Shown: positions 43,305 to 52,098, counted from the first letter of the stretch. The stretch: DNA of 64,000 nucleotides from Haloplasma contractile (GCA_016841945.1 JAENYC010000007.1:1-64000), one strand, 5' to 3'. The notes: generated by a model from the sequence alone, not told the origin. Program-made: numbers and translations.

Positions 43305-44728
43305 CCCAATCTCACCTTCGCTTTTATATAAGGTCCACCATCAGATGCTTTCACTAATTCTTTATGTCCTTTTCCACAAACCCCTGTTCCAAATAATTCT
43401 ACTTTTTCAGACATCATGGTAATTGACTTTAATAAATCTGGAACATATCCCGTCATAATCACTGGCGTCACAATGTTCCCTGTTAACTTACCATCTTTTA
43501 TTTCTTCTCCAATCATCGCGACACATTGAATTCCCCAATTTTTAGGGTCTTCCATTCCACTCATCATTCCTGTCAGTAGATACCCAAATTCAATGGATTT
43601 TATCATATCCGATACTTTATCTTTTCCTCCATCAAAGAATGTATTTGTCATTCTCGAATATGCTTTTCGATCATAAGATTGACGTTTACCGTTACCAGTC
43701 GGTTTGGTATTTAATCTTAAGGCAGAAATAACATCCGATATTCCCGTTTTTAGTATCCCCTTATCAATCACAATCGTATCTTGAGCAAGTGTTCCTTCAT
43801 CATCAAAAAAGTATGAAGAAACTTCTTCAGCACTCTTAGCACCATCATGCATTGTAACAAGAGTTGAAGCAACCGCCTTATCTAAATATTCAACTGCTTT
43901 GGCTCTATTTTTGACAAACATATCCATTTCTACACCATGGCCAAATGCTTCATGGGCAATTAGTCCTGTAATATCAGGCGCACAAATAACATCATACACA
44001 CCCGGTGTTACTCTTTTAGCATCTAAAAGAGCTGTTGCTTTATCAATTACATCCTCATAAGCTAATTCTACTTGGTCTAATAATTCCATCGGATTTAGAC
44101 TCGAAAAACCTTCATAAAAATACTTATTATTATCCCCTTTTCGCACAACTGGTACAACGGTTGATGTCCCCCAACTATAGGATTGTTCTAAATTTTTCTT
44201 ATTGGATATATAGATTTTCGAGATATTAACTTGTTCAAAACCTACTATTATATTCACCAACAATTCTGATTTTTTTAATGCATTATCTTTAATTTGATTT
44301 AACTTATCCACAATGAGTTGAAGATCTAATACATCGGTATTAATATCTTTATTCTTAACAAAAGAACCATTTATTTCTTCCTCTTCCAATAATGCATATT
44401 TGGTCAATCGAACAAATGAATTATTCTTTATTTTTTCTGATATATTCGTTTTAATAATAATTTCTTGTTCAATTTGGTCTAAGTTCTCATGGGTAATTTC
44501 ATTGAAAGCATACTCACTATACATATTATCTTGATAAACACGGACAACAAACCCTCTTTCTGTCCACATAGAATCTTCTATAGAAGTTCCACTCCGACTG
44601 ACTCGAAAGCTTTTTCCCGTTGTGTCCACACCAAGAATGGACACAAATTTGTACTTGATAGATAATCTATCCACTAACTCTTTAATAATACTTTTTTGTT
44701 GTGTTAAATAATTAGAAGTCATCACCAT
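43301..44728 (-). CDS. tldD: TldD zinc metalloprotease subunit
   Basis: 475 residues. The zinc motif HEAFGHGVEMD (HExxxH) near residue 258 and the conserved Cys in GTGVCGKGHKE near the C-terminus identify the catalytic TldD subunit. The GTLAQDTIVIDKG and MSGMEDP segments also match. I chose ATG 44728, 5 nt behind AGGTGG. It follows the Eis-like acetyltransferase gene by 20 nt and overlaps tldE by 4 nt, making a three-gene operon. No precursor peptide gene is apparent nearby. Confidence 0.92.
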   Translation of the reverse strand: MVMTSNYLTQQKSIIKELVDRLSIKYKFVSILGVDTTGKSFRVSRSGTSIEDSMWTERGFVVRVYQDNMYSEYAFNEITHENLDQIEQEIIIKTNISEKIKNNSFVRLTKYALLEEEEINGSFVKNKDINTDVLDLQLIVDKLNQIKDNALKKSELLVNIIVGFEQVNISKIYISNKKNLEQSYSWGTSTVVPVVRKGDNNKYFYEGFSSLNPMELLDQVELAYEDVIDKATALLDAKRVTPGVYDVICAPDITGLIAHEAFGHGVEMDMFVKNRAKAVEYLDKAVASTLVTMHDGAKSAEEVSSYFFDDEGTLAQDTIVIDKGILKTGISDVISALRLNTKPTGNGKRQSYDRKAYSRMTNTFFDGGKDKVSDMIKSIEFGYLLTGMMSGMEDPKNWGIQCVAMIGEEIKDGKLTGNIVTPVIMTGYVPDLLKSITMMSEKVELFGTGVCGKGHKELVKASDGGPYIKAKVRLG

Positions 44729-44748
44729 AAACACCACCTATCTAAATT

Positions 44749-45990
44749 TTAAAAACTAGTCATACAAATTGGTTTTTCCTCTATAAAAAACAACTGATTA
44801 ATTTCTTCTAAATAATTAATATCTGATATAGAAGCTAGGGAATATTGATACAAAGATTTAAAATTGACAGCACCCATTATTAAAGATGAAAATTCTGCAA
44901 TATTAATTGTCACTTCTACATCATATGAGTCATCATCACTTATATGAGGATACCCCTTTATAAAGTGAATATAAAATGATTGATTGTTTTCTTTAATAAA
45001 ATTATCATGTATCGTTAGTTTTAATCTACAATCAATGTGATTAAACTGATATGATTTTAAATCTTTAAATAATCCATTCACATCAATCACACGATACATT
45101 AATCCTACACCTTGAACATTACTTTCATGATAAACATGTGGAAGTATATGATTTGAACTGTTTAGCGGATTTTGCAACATATAATAAATCGATTCATCTT
45201 GAGTATTTAGAATTATATATCTGATTTGATCTATCTGAGAATTAAAAAATGAAAATATTCCTTTTAATGCTTCTCTTGTATTATATATTAATCGATGCAC
45301 AGTCATATCATTAATTAAGAAATTTGTTTTGTCTGATTTAAAACTAAAAATCACAAACCCCTCTAGTTTACCTTTTGAAAGATAGCCTATGATTTTTCCA
45401 CTTTTGAACAATTTATCTTTTTCGCTATTTGACATTTTAATCATCCCATGATGTTTACTGACATATTCCTCATAACAGTCAATTACTTGTTCTTTATCAT
45501 CTTCTTTCAAAAATCGAACTTGTTTTCGTAAATCACTTTTTGGAAAACTTGAGGGTTTTAACTGATACTGATTCATCTTTGTTCCATATCCAAATCCCAT
45601 ATTCTGATAAAAATCAGGTCTAAATGGATAAAGCAAAGCTATATTGATATTTCTTTTTTTGTAGTGTTCTAAATAAGCTTCAACCAATTCCTTAGCGACT
45701 TTTTCTTTTTTATGAACAAAATCAACTGCAACAGAACCTAATCCCCCTGCATCTATTATCGCCTTTCTATAATTCATTTTGAAATCATGTAACAACATCC
45801 CCCCTAGTAACTTATCATTACGATATAAACCATAAAAGTTTTTATCCTCTTCTTCTTGAATCTTCTTATAGTGATTCAATACTCGTTCACTATCTTCTTT
45901 TGAATTTAATGAAAAACTAGGATATGCATGACCAGAAATCACCACAAAATCCATCATATCTTTTTCAGGTATTTTTTTTATGACACTCAT
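44749..45990 (-). CDS. Eis-like GNAT acetyltransferase
   Basis: 413 residues. The N-terminal GNAT domain shows LLGGMLLHDFKMNYR, GGLGSVAVDFVHKKEKVAKEL (acetyl-CoA loop) and FYQNMGFGYG; a second GNAT-like domain and a C-terminal sterol-carrier-type domain follow, the three-part layout of Eis proteins. Eis enzymes acetylate amines on aminoglycosides, peptides or polyamines. First gene of the operon with tldD and tldE. The start follows GAAAGGATG. A consensus promoter, embedded in the terminator hairpin of the preceding operon and followed by two operator-like repeats, lies just upstream. Confidence 0.83.
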   Translation of the reverse strand: MSVIKKIPEKDMMDFVVISGHAYPSFSLNSKEDSERVLNHYKKIQEEEDKNFYGLYRNDKLLGGMLLHDFKMNYRKAIIDAGGLGSVAVDFVHKKEKVAKELVEAYLEHYKKRNINIALLYPFRPDFYQNMGFGYGTKMNQYQLKPSSFPKSDLRKQVRFLKEDDKEQVIDCYEEYVSKHHGMIKMSNSEKDKLFKSGKIIGYLSKGKLEGFVIFSFKSDKTNFLINDMTVHRLIYNTREALKGIFSFFNSQIDQIRYIILNTQDESIYYMLQNPLNSSNHILPHVYHESNVQGVGLMYRVIDVNGLFKDLKSYQFNHIDCRLKLTIHDNFIKENNQSFYIHFIKGYPHISDDDSYDVEVTINIAEFSSLIMGAVNFKSLYQYSLASISDINYLEEINQLFFIEEKPICMTSF

Positions 45991-46009
45991 CGTATCATCC
46001 TTTCATTAT

Positions 46010-46056
46010 TTGATACACATCTAAATAAAAAACTTTATACTTAGATACACATCTAA
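46010..46056 (-). promoter_or_regulatory. Two operator-like repeats in front of the Eis-TldD-TldE operon
   Basis: TTAGATGTGTATCTAA (reverse complement of 46041-46056; a perfect inverted repeat TTAGAT-GTGT-ATCTAA) lies directly after the -10 box. A second copy, TTAGATGTGTATCAA (46010-46024), lies between it and the start codon. The second copy is identical over 15 nt to 7257-7271. I infer repressor sites. The regulator is unknown. Confidence 0.6.
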
Positions 46057-46071
46057 AGTATAAAGTTTTTT
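46027..46071 (-). terminator. Terminator behind the aldo/keto reductase gene
   Basis: AAAAAACTTTATACTT-AGAT pairs with ATCTAAAGTATAAAGTTTTTT (one-base bulge) around ACAC, with T-runs on both sides. The same bases hold the promoter and first operator of the next operon. Confidence 0.8.
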
Positions 46072-46085
46072 TATTCTATTGTCAA
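46057..46085 (-). promoter_or_regulatory. Consensus sigma-A promoter of the Eis-TldD-TldE operon
   Basis: TTGACA (46080-46085) and TATACT (46057-46062), spacer 17 nt, on the minus strand. The -10 box lies inside the arm of the terminator hairpin that ends the upstream aldo/keto reductase operon. Confidence 0.85.
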
Positions 46086-46092
46086 CACTTTT

Positions 46093-47244
46093 TCAATGAT
46101 ATGAAGTTTTTTGATGTTTTATTATTTCATCTTTAATTTCTTCTAAAAACTCAATAGATATTTGATGCTTATTTTTATAACTGATTAATCGCTTAAATAG
46201 TTTTATTCCTATTTCATAAGGCAAAATACTGTTTTCCATATAGTATTCTAATACACAAACTAAATCATCGAATGCTTTTTGGACACAATGAGATAATGGT
46301 TGATTCAAAATCAATGAAGTATCTTCACTTAATTGTTGAACTAAATCTTGATTTGCCTTATATATAATTTCATCCATCTCTTTTATCATATAAACCGTAC
46401 TCACTTGGTCCATAATTTTAATATTTTCTTTTAAGTGTTCAATTTTTGTTGGTCCAATTAATGAAGAAATAATCCCTTTTTTATTCATGACCCATAATAT
46501 TCCCATCTGAATAGCTGATAAATGATAAATACTACCCAAACTTTCTAGTTGATTGGCTATTTTTATGCCATATAATAATCGATGTTTTTTAAACAAAGGA
46601 TCAATCGCTCTAATATCAGATTTTTCAAACCTTGTATCTTCAGTTATTTTTCCTGATAATACCCCCCTCCCAGTTACACTAAATGCGATAATACCAAAAT
46701 TATATTGAGACAACAATGGTTTTAATTCATGATATCTAAACAAAGAGACAGCACTCATCTCAGCTAAAACAGTTGAAACATTTCCCTTATCTAAATATTC
46801 AACAGTATCGTCTAGCGGTAGATGTCCAATTCCATAATGACGTATTTTTCCATCTTGTTTTAATTTATCAAATCCTAATAAAGTTTCATCAATTGGTGTA
46901 TGTGGGTCCTTATAATGGACTTGGTAGATATCGATGTAATCTGTTCCCAAATTTTTTAAACTTTTTTCACAAGCCTGAATGACTTCTTTTTTTCCTAAAC
47001 TCATTCCGATTTTAGACGAAATTACAACTTGACTTCTTTTATCTTTTAACGCACTTCCTAATATTTGTTCCGTATCATCATAACTACTAGCAGTATCAAA
47101 ATAAGTGATTCCCAAATCACATGCGGTTTGTAATAAATGTGTTTTTTCTTTCCTACTTAATTGATCACCATAGGCGCCACTTAAAGCATAACATCCATAT
47201 CCTATTTTTGATATAGGTAAGTTCAAACAACTACTTCCTTCCAT
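46093..47244 (-). CDS. Aldo/keto reductase
   Basis: 383 residues. The N-terminal barrel is a typical AKR: SKIGYGCYALSGAYG, catalytic Asp and Tyr in ITYFDTASSYDDTEQILGSAL, the Lys in VVISSKIG, and the His region DIYQVHYKDPHTP. The C-terminal 70 residues are an added helical domain not usual in AKRs. NAD(P)H-dependent reduction of aldehydes or ketones is expected. It overlaps the MerR gene by 14 nt and is controlled with it. A TTG at codon 7 is an alternative start. Confidence 0.88.
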   Translation of the reverse strand: MEGSSCLNLPISKIGYGCYALSGAYGDQLSRKEKTHLLQTACDLGITYFDTASSYDDTEQILGSALKDKRSQVVISSKIGMSLGKKEVIQACEKSLKNLGTDYIDIYQVHYKDPHTPIDETLLGFDKLKQDGKIRHYGIGHLPLDDTVEYLDKGNVSTVLAEMSAVSLFRYHELKPLLSQYNFGIIAFSVTGRGVLSGKITEDTRFEKSDIRAIDPLFKKHRLLYGIKIANQLESLGSIYHLSAIQMGILWVMNKKGIISSLIGPTKIEHLKENIKIMDQVSTVYMIKEMDEIIYKANQDLVQQLSEDTSLILNQPLSHCVQKAFDDLVCVLEYYMENSILPYEIGIKLFKRLISYKNKHQISIEFLEEIKDEIIKHQKTSYH

Positions 47245-47632
47245 CTTTTTCCTCTCCTTCTATCACATCATCAACCTTATTTAAAATATGTTGAATTTGA
47301 CATTTAACTTTTTTAATATCTTTTTCTTTTTCTAATATACATTCATACTTATCAATTAAATCCCTATGTAATTCTTCACATAATTTTATATCTAATTTAT
47401 GATTTTTAAGTTGATCATCAATCATTTTGTCAAGTTTTAGAATATCTTTTATCTCTTCTAAACTAAACATCATATTTTTCATCGCAATAATAGATTTGAG
47501 TTTCTCAATATCTTCTTCTGTATAATACCTTATATTATTTTTTCTTTTAGGCGTTAATAAACCTATTTTGTCATAATAACGTAATGTATCAATAGAAACA
47601 TGACATTGTTCTGATACTTTTCTAATTAACAT
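47231..47632 (-). CDS. MerR family regulator
   Basis: 133 residues. The MerR DNA-binding domain is intact: VSIDTLRYYDKIGLLTPKRK and NIRYYTEEDIEKLKSI, followed by a coiled-coil dimer helix. There is a single Cys at about residue 10 and two further Cys later in the protein, so a thiol or electrophile signal is possible. I chose ATG 47632, 6 nt behind GAGGTG. It precedes the aldo/keto reductase gene, and its promoter has the 19-nt spacer with a central palindrome that MerR proteins remodel. Confidence 0.92.
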   Translation of the reverse strand: MLIRKVSEQCHVSIDTLRYYDKIGLLTPKRKNNIRYYTEEDIEKLKSIIAMKNMMFSLEEIKDILKLDKMIDDQLKNHKLDIKLCEELHRDLIDKYECILEKEKDIKKVKCQIQHILNKVDDVIEGEEKDGRK

Positions 47633-47652
47633 ATTAATCACCTCATCTATAG

Positions 47653-47683
47653 TATATTACCTAGAGTTAACTCTAGGTCAAGG
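47653..47683 (-). promoter_or_regulatory. MerR-type promoter with 19-nt spacer and palindromic operator
   Basis: TTGACC (47678-47683) and TATACT (47653-47658) are separated by 19 nt. The perfect palindrome ACCTAGAGTTAACTCTAGGT (47661-47680) sits between them. This is the typical arrangement of MerR-activated promoters; the GAGTTAACTC core resembles operators of the AdhR/NmlR thiol-stress group. Confidence 0.9.
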
Positions 47684-47703
47684 TTTTTTTTAAAAAAGAT
47701 AAT

Positions 47704-47733
47704 AAAAAAAAGATAACATATTAGGTTATCTTT
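47704..47733 (-). terminator. Terminator behind the GNAT gene
   Basis: AAAGATAAC pairs with GTTATCTTT around a 7-nt loop, with seven T next to it on the minus strand. It overlaps the GNAT stop codon. Confidence 0.8.
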
Positions 47734-48587
47734 AATGCTTCAATAGGCATAACAACTTTAAATCCAAGGTTTTTGTATAGTTTAATCGCCCTAGTATTTA
47801 AATCCAAAACATATAATGCGACCGGAATATTCCTATCAATAAGAATATTAGTACATTGTCTTACAATGTCTTTGCCATATCCTTTATTAGTATGCTTCTT
47901 ATCTACAACCACAATATCAAGGAAACTTCCTATTTTCCCAAACCCAACAATCTCTTCTTCATTCATAAAGGTATATAATCCTTCACTATTATCAAGTATT
48001 TCTTGACGTAGATGTTCATCTTTATAATTTTCTTCAGTATATACTAAGTAAGGTTTCATATCATATTGTTTACGTATTTGATAAAAACCTTCGCTATATA
48101 TTCGTAAATATGATTCAAAATCATCATTATTATATGGTCTAACATTAAGAATTAAATTATTAAATTTTGGTCCTCTATATTCCATACGCAGACTATAAAA
48201 TTTAGTTACAAAACCGAGTTGTTTTAGAAATATACTTAATTCTACATGATGATAAGGAAAAGCAATGGTGGTAATGTTTGGGTTTTCTTCTTGAAGATAT
48301 GGTTTAATTTTAATCCATAATTTCTCATATATATCTTGCCACCAGTAATCGGGATGAACAAACATATAAAAATGAACTTGTTTATAAGCTAACCTTTTAT
48401 CTAGTTTATCCATATAGCTAAATCCTTTTATAATACCCTCCTCTTCACAAACAAGCGCTACTTTAGCATTTTCCACATCACTTTTAACTGCTTCATCGGT
48501 TGTTAGCCAAGCCCCCAGATGAGCAGAAGATTCTTTTAGAATTGACAGAATGACCTTTAAATCTTCTTTCTTATATTTTCTTATCAT
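47721..48587 (-). CDS. GNAT family N-acetyltransferase (two-domain)
   Basis: 288 residues with two GNAT halves. The C-terminal half is the better one: FGKIGSFLDIVVVDKKHTNKGYGKDIVRQC, with the acetyl-CoA loop KGYGKD, and LDLNTRAIKLYKNLGF. The N-terminal half resembles a degenerate GNAT fold (HPDYWWQDIYEKLW). Acceptor unknown. It follows the AAC(3)-like gene by 12 nt, so both are cotranscribed. Confidence 0.8.
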   Translation of the reverse strand: MIRKYKKEDLKVILSILKESSAHLGAWLTTDEAVKSDVENAKVALVCEEEGIIKGFSYMDKLDKRLAYKQVHFYMFVHPDYWWQDIYEKLWIKIKPYLQEENPNITTIAFPYHHVELSIFLKQLGFVTKFYSLRMEYRGPKFNNLILNVRPYNNDDFESYLRIYSEGFYQIRKQYDMKPYLVYTEENYKDEHLRQEILDNSEGLYTFMNEEEIVGFGKIGSFLDIVVVDKKHTNKGYGKDIVRQCTNILIDRNIPVALYVLDLNTRAIKLYKNLGFKVVMPIEALKIT

Positions 48588-48599
48588 TTTTAACTCCTC

Positions 48600-49373
48600 T
48601 TATCTATATGATTTCATCCATTTTATACCATACGTAACAAGTTCTCTCATTGGAAATAAGTAACTATCAGCTTCACCAAACTTCCCTTGATTATATTTAC
48701 CACCATTTTGTTGATAACTATCTATAATTGATGGAAAATATTGATTATCATTATCAATATCTTTATAATCAATCCATTGTTCAACTCCATCTTTTATAAT
48801 CTTTGCCTTCCAGTATTTAAGTGACTCAAATAATGTTTTTATACTATATTCAGATAGATGTAGAGCAGTACATGCATCAAAAGGAGAACCTAATAATAAA
48901 ACTTTAGCATCTAAAGAATACAATTTTCCTAACGGTGATAATTCGCCTAAAGCATAATTTAGCTCGTGATTTTTTATTATATACTCTTTTTGGTTCCCCC
49001 ACGCAGCAAAGGATAAATGTGGATGATCACTCCTTAAGACACCATCTTGTTTCCTAAATACCTCTGTAAGAAAACCATTTACTTTATCAACAGGTGTCAA
49101 ATCTTTATAATAAATCGGCATATTTTGACGTATAAATTGATTTTCTTCTTGAGTATAATGATTAAATTCTATTGGATCACATAAATGTTCTGTAAAAGTA
49201 GGCATTACAAGCGTACCTCTATCTGTGATAGTATTTTCTATTGATTTTATTATCGCAACAGGTCCACCTACAACAGGTCCAATTTTATTTAATGATGAAT
49301 GTACTAATACAGTATCATTCATTTTTAATCCTAAATTTTTTAATTGATTCATTAACTCTGTTAAACAATACAT
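48600..49373 (-). CDS. Aminoglycoside 3-N-acetyltransferase family protein
   Basis: 257 residues, usual AAC(3) length. Family blocks are visible: DTVLVHSSLNKIG near the start, GTLVMPTFTEHLCDP, LRSDHPHLSFAAWG with the catalytic His, and LLGSPFDACTALHLSE. Members acetylate the 3-amino group of 2-deoxystreptamine aminoglycosides; chromosomal homologues such as YokD-like proteins often have other or unknown substrates. First gene of a two-gene operon with a GNAT protein. Confidence 0.87.
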   Translation of the reverse strand: MYCLTELMNQLKNLGLKMNDTVLVHSSLNKIGPVVGGPVAIIKSIENTITDRGTLVMPTFTEHLCDPIEFNHYTQEENQFIRQNMPIYYKDLTPVDKVNGFLTEVFRKQDGVLRSDHPHLSFAAWGNQKEYIIKNHELNYALGELSPLGKLYSLDAKVLLLGSPFDACTALHLSEYSIKTLFESLKYWKAKIIKDGVEQWIDYKDIDNDNQYFPSIIDSYQQNGGKYNQGKFGEADSYLFPMRELVTYGIKWMKSYR

Positions 49374-49601
49374 ACTTATCTTCTTCCTTTTTTTAATAAC
49401 TCTTTAATTATGTTGGTGCATAGATTCCATTAATTCTATATCATTAGAAATATTCAAATACAGTTGTAACTAGAATCTAAACTAATTTATGAACACTTCA
49501 ATCATATTATAAATATTTCTAAATGATATGTAAAGGATAATATGTATTTATTATTTTTTATGGTATAATTATGTATAAGAAAAAATGAGGGGGTGAATGG
49601 T
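49374..49601. other. Divergent intergenic stretch
   Basis: No gene seen. It holds the divergent promoters of the AAC(3)-like gene and the small membrane-protein gene; a TATAAT-like sequence at about 49563-49569 could be the -10 box of the latter. Confidence 0.35.
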
Positions 49602-49823
49602 ATGAATATTGCAGTAGGAATTGTATTCATAGTACTTGGTATTCTTTTAATTATATTTCCAAAACAAATGATGAAGTTTAATCTCAGATACATCTTTCGA
49701 AATAAGAAACATACAAGTCTACACGTTGCTCGTGCCATTTTTGGTGGTGTTATTTTAATCATATTTGGTATAATTTTCATTTTTAATCCTAATATATTCG
49801 AAATAATTATTAATAGGGATTAA
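49602..49823 (+). CDS. Small two-segment membrane protein
   Basis: 73 residues. Two hydrophobic helices (residues 3-20 and 46-66) flank a basic loop (RYIFRNKKHTS). The start is ATG 49602, behind GAGGGGGTG; the GTG at 49593 is part of that binding site. The pattern GIVFIVLGILLIIFP resembles small uncharacterised membrane proteins of Bacillota. A strong terminator follows. Function unknown. Confidence 0.68.
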   Translation: MNIAVGIVFIVLGILLIIFPKQMMKFNLRYIFRNKKHTSLHVARAIFGGVILIIFGIIFIFNPNIFEIIINRD

Positions 49824-49835
49824 TTCATCATTAAT

Positions 49836-49870
49836 AAAAACTATCTCAAAATACATTTGAGATAGTTTTT
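49836..49870. terminator. Terminator
   Basis: AAAAACTATCTCAAA pairs perfectly with TTTGAGATAGTTTTT around ATACA. Confidence 0.88.
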
Positions 49871-49965
49871 ATTAGTTATTAAATAGTTTAAATCTCTTTT
49901 TTTATTTACATAGATTTGTTTGTAGTGATATAATTATGTTATATATAATTGATAGGAGGGGTTTT

Positions 49966-51693
49966 ATGAGTATTATAATTATTTTTTTACCGTTGTTTTT
50001 TCTTATCTTCTCATCGTATTTATTTAATCGAAACAAGTTAGAGACAACAACAGGTGAAATCAAGATGATATCTTTACTTGAAGGTGTATTTACCTATTTA
50101 ATCATCTTTATTTTCTTCTTACAAGGTTTTATATCAATGTTTGGTTATTTCTTTATAATTGTTTTATTAATGCTCATCATTGGTTATATCACATTTTATG
50201 TTCAAAGAGATCTTGACAGGGAATGGGATTTACAAATAGAAACCATAAAAAATAATCTCGTTCTATTTACCACAACAATCTTACCAATATATTTGTTTTT
50301 GACTATCTTCAGATATCTCGATATCTATCTTCAAATCTCTTTAACCTTACTAATAACTGCCTTAATATTTGTATTATCTCTTATCGCTAAAACATACATT
50401 GCACCCATATTTAGTAAAATTGTTACCTTCATATCAGAATATAATAATATCAAATTTATATACTTATGGGTCTTCATCTGTCTAATTATTACTCTTTACT
50501 TTTTATTTGATTTACCTACAAATAAAATTAGTCATCGTTTAAATTTATCTAATACTGTTCGCTATTATAGTTTTGATAAATTCTCTACAAATTTGAATAA
50601 CCACTTTGATACAAAAGAAATCATTAAAATAGATTCTAAACATACAATTGATTCTAAAATAACAGATTATTACCATGATCAACAACATTTATATCTCTAC
50701 ACTAGCAAGGGTGAATTAATTATATACGATATATTGAGTGAGGAAATAGTAAGTAATATGAACCTTGGTCATCAAGAAAGTTCAGATGATATTATTAGTA
50801 CTGAAATATATAGTAAATTTACATTTTATAACGACTACCTCATCTTATTAGCAACCAATAATATGTATTTAGTAAATCCAAATAACACTGTAATCATATC
50901 TAATAACACCTGTTTTAATACTCATAAGTTTTATAAAGATAATGAGCTATATTATCTCAAAAAACAATCTAAGAATATATATAATATGTATAAATTTAAT
51001 GATGGAGATATCACATTAAATGAAACCATTGATTTATCTACAACACCTTATGAAAATCTGGAAGTTATTTCAGAGAATTTATTCTATAAACAAAATAATG
51101 AATTTGTTCTTTATGATAATCCATCCATCACCTTTAATATAAAAGATGGAATTCCAACATATGATAAGGAAAGACAAATAATGTATTACGCAATATCAAT
51201 TGACTACCCTGAATACTATGAACATAACACGATATATCAAAAAGTAGAAGCTAATGGTACGACAAATTCACTCACATTCAATAAAACACATAATATAAAA
51301 GGTGTTGTTATTGACAATTATATATACTTTTTAGATGATGAAGAAATGAATAATATTGAAATAATGGATAGTAATTTTAAAATGGACGCTATATATAATC
51401 ATCTCGAATTACAGCCATTTTGGATTGGAAATTATTTCGATCAATCCTATATTGGAAATTACAAAAACATCAATAATCAACTAGAATTTATACAAATTGA
51501 TCAAAATAATGAACATCTTGTACTTACTGTACAGCAATTACAAGACCGAAAAGTTGATTTAAAATTACCTTTTTATACATATTTTGGAATTGGTACATTT
51601 ATTCCAATCATTATCGCATTCTTTATTCCAATTACAAATTATCGGAAATCAATTATCACCATAGATTTTAATTCAAAAACAAAGAAGAAATAA
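49966..51693 (+). CDS. Large membrane protein with a predicted beta-propeller-like outer domain
   Basis: 575 residues, family not recognised. Residues 1-190 hold about six membrane segments. Residues 195-530 are a beta-rich, Asn/Tyr/Asp-rich region with repeated patterns of the type YLYTSKGELIIYD, YLILLATNNMYLV and YIYFLDDEEMNNI spaced by about 45-60 residues, which suggests propeller blades outside the cell. Residues 540-560 form a last membrane segment, followed by a short basic tail. The start is ATG 49966 behind GGAGGGG; the upstream in-frame ATG 49936 has no binding site. Monocistronic with its own terminator. Confidence 0.6.
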   Translation: MSIIIIFLPLFFLIFSSYLFNRNKLETTTGEIKMISLLEGVFTYLIIFIFFLQGFISMFGYFFIIVLLMLIIGYITFYVQRDLDREWDLQIETIKNNLVLFTTTILPIYLFLTIFRYLDIYLQISLTLLITALIFVLSLIAKTYIAPIFSKIVTFISEYNNIKFIYLWVFICLIITLYFLFDLPTNKISHRLNLSNTVRYYSFDKFSTNLNNHFDTKEIIKIDSKHTIDSKITDYYHDQQHLYLYTSKGELIIYDILSEEIVSNMNLGHQESSDDIISTEIYSKFTFYNDYLILLATNNMYLVNPNNTVIISNNTCFNTHKFYKDNELYYLKKQSKNIYNMYKFNDGDITLNETIDLSTTPYENLEVISENLFYKQNNEFVLYDNPSITFNIKDGIPTYDKERQIMYYAISIDYPEYYEHNTIYQKVEANGTTNSLTFNKTHNIKGVVIDNYIYFLDDEEMNNIEIMDSNFKMDAIYNHLELQPFWIGNYFDQSYIGNYKNINNQLEFIQIDQNNEHLVLTVQQLQDRKVDLKLPFYTYFGIGTFIPIIIAFFIPITNYRKSIITIDFNSKTKKK

Positions 51694-51698
51694 CTATA

Positions 51699-51730
51699 AA
51701 AAAGGCGAAATACATCATTTCGCCTTTTTT
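51699..51730 (+). terminator. Terminator
   Basis: AAAAGGCGAAAT pairs with ATTTCGCCTTTT around a 5-nt loop, then T-run. Confidence 0.88.
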
Positions 51731-51849
51731 ATTATTTGTGAAAGTTTTATTAAGTTTATTTAAACGACTATTTTTTTGCCTATACAAAAATATATTATCT
51801 TCGTATATTATATAGAACATATAATTATACATTTAGGAGGATTTTATAA

Positions 51850-52086
51850 ATGGAATATGGACAAGTTCCAAATAATTACATAAACAAAGGTCTAGACAAT
51901 CGATTTGGTGGTTTTGGTCGCTTTGGTTTCCCTGGTATCGGTATTGGTGGTTTTGGTCGCTTTGGTTTCCCTGGACTGGGTTTTGGTAGATTTGGGTTTC
52001 CATGGTTTGGATTTGGTCCATTTGGTAGGTTTGGATTCCCTTGGTTCGGTTTAGGTGGATTTAGATTCCCTTGGTTTTTTTGGTAA
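51850..52086 (+). CDS. Gly/Phe-rich repeat protein, possible spore coat component
   Basis: 78 residues. After a polar start (MEYGQVPNNYINK) the protein is built of repeats on the theme GFGRFGFPG/W: GGFGRFGFPGIGIG, GGFGRFGFPGLG, FGRFGFPWFGFG, FGRFGFPWFGLG, FRFPWFFW. About 60% is Gly, Phe, Trp or Pro, with Arg as the only common charge. The start ATG follows AGGAGG with good spacing, and a terminator follows, so it is a real gene. Such Gly/aromatic proteins are common in spore coats, but the role is inferred. The opposite-strand frames are shadows of the repeat. Confidence 0.7.
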   Translation: MEYGQVPNNYINKGLDNRFGGFGRFGFPGIGIGGFGRFGFPGLGFGRFGFPWFGFGPFGRFGFPWFGLGGFRFPWFFW

Positions 52087-52098
52087 TCCATATTATGA

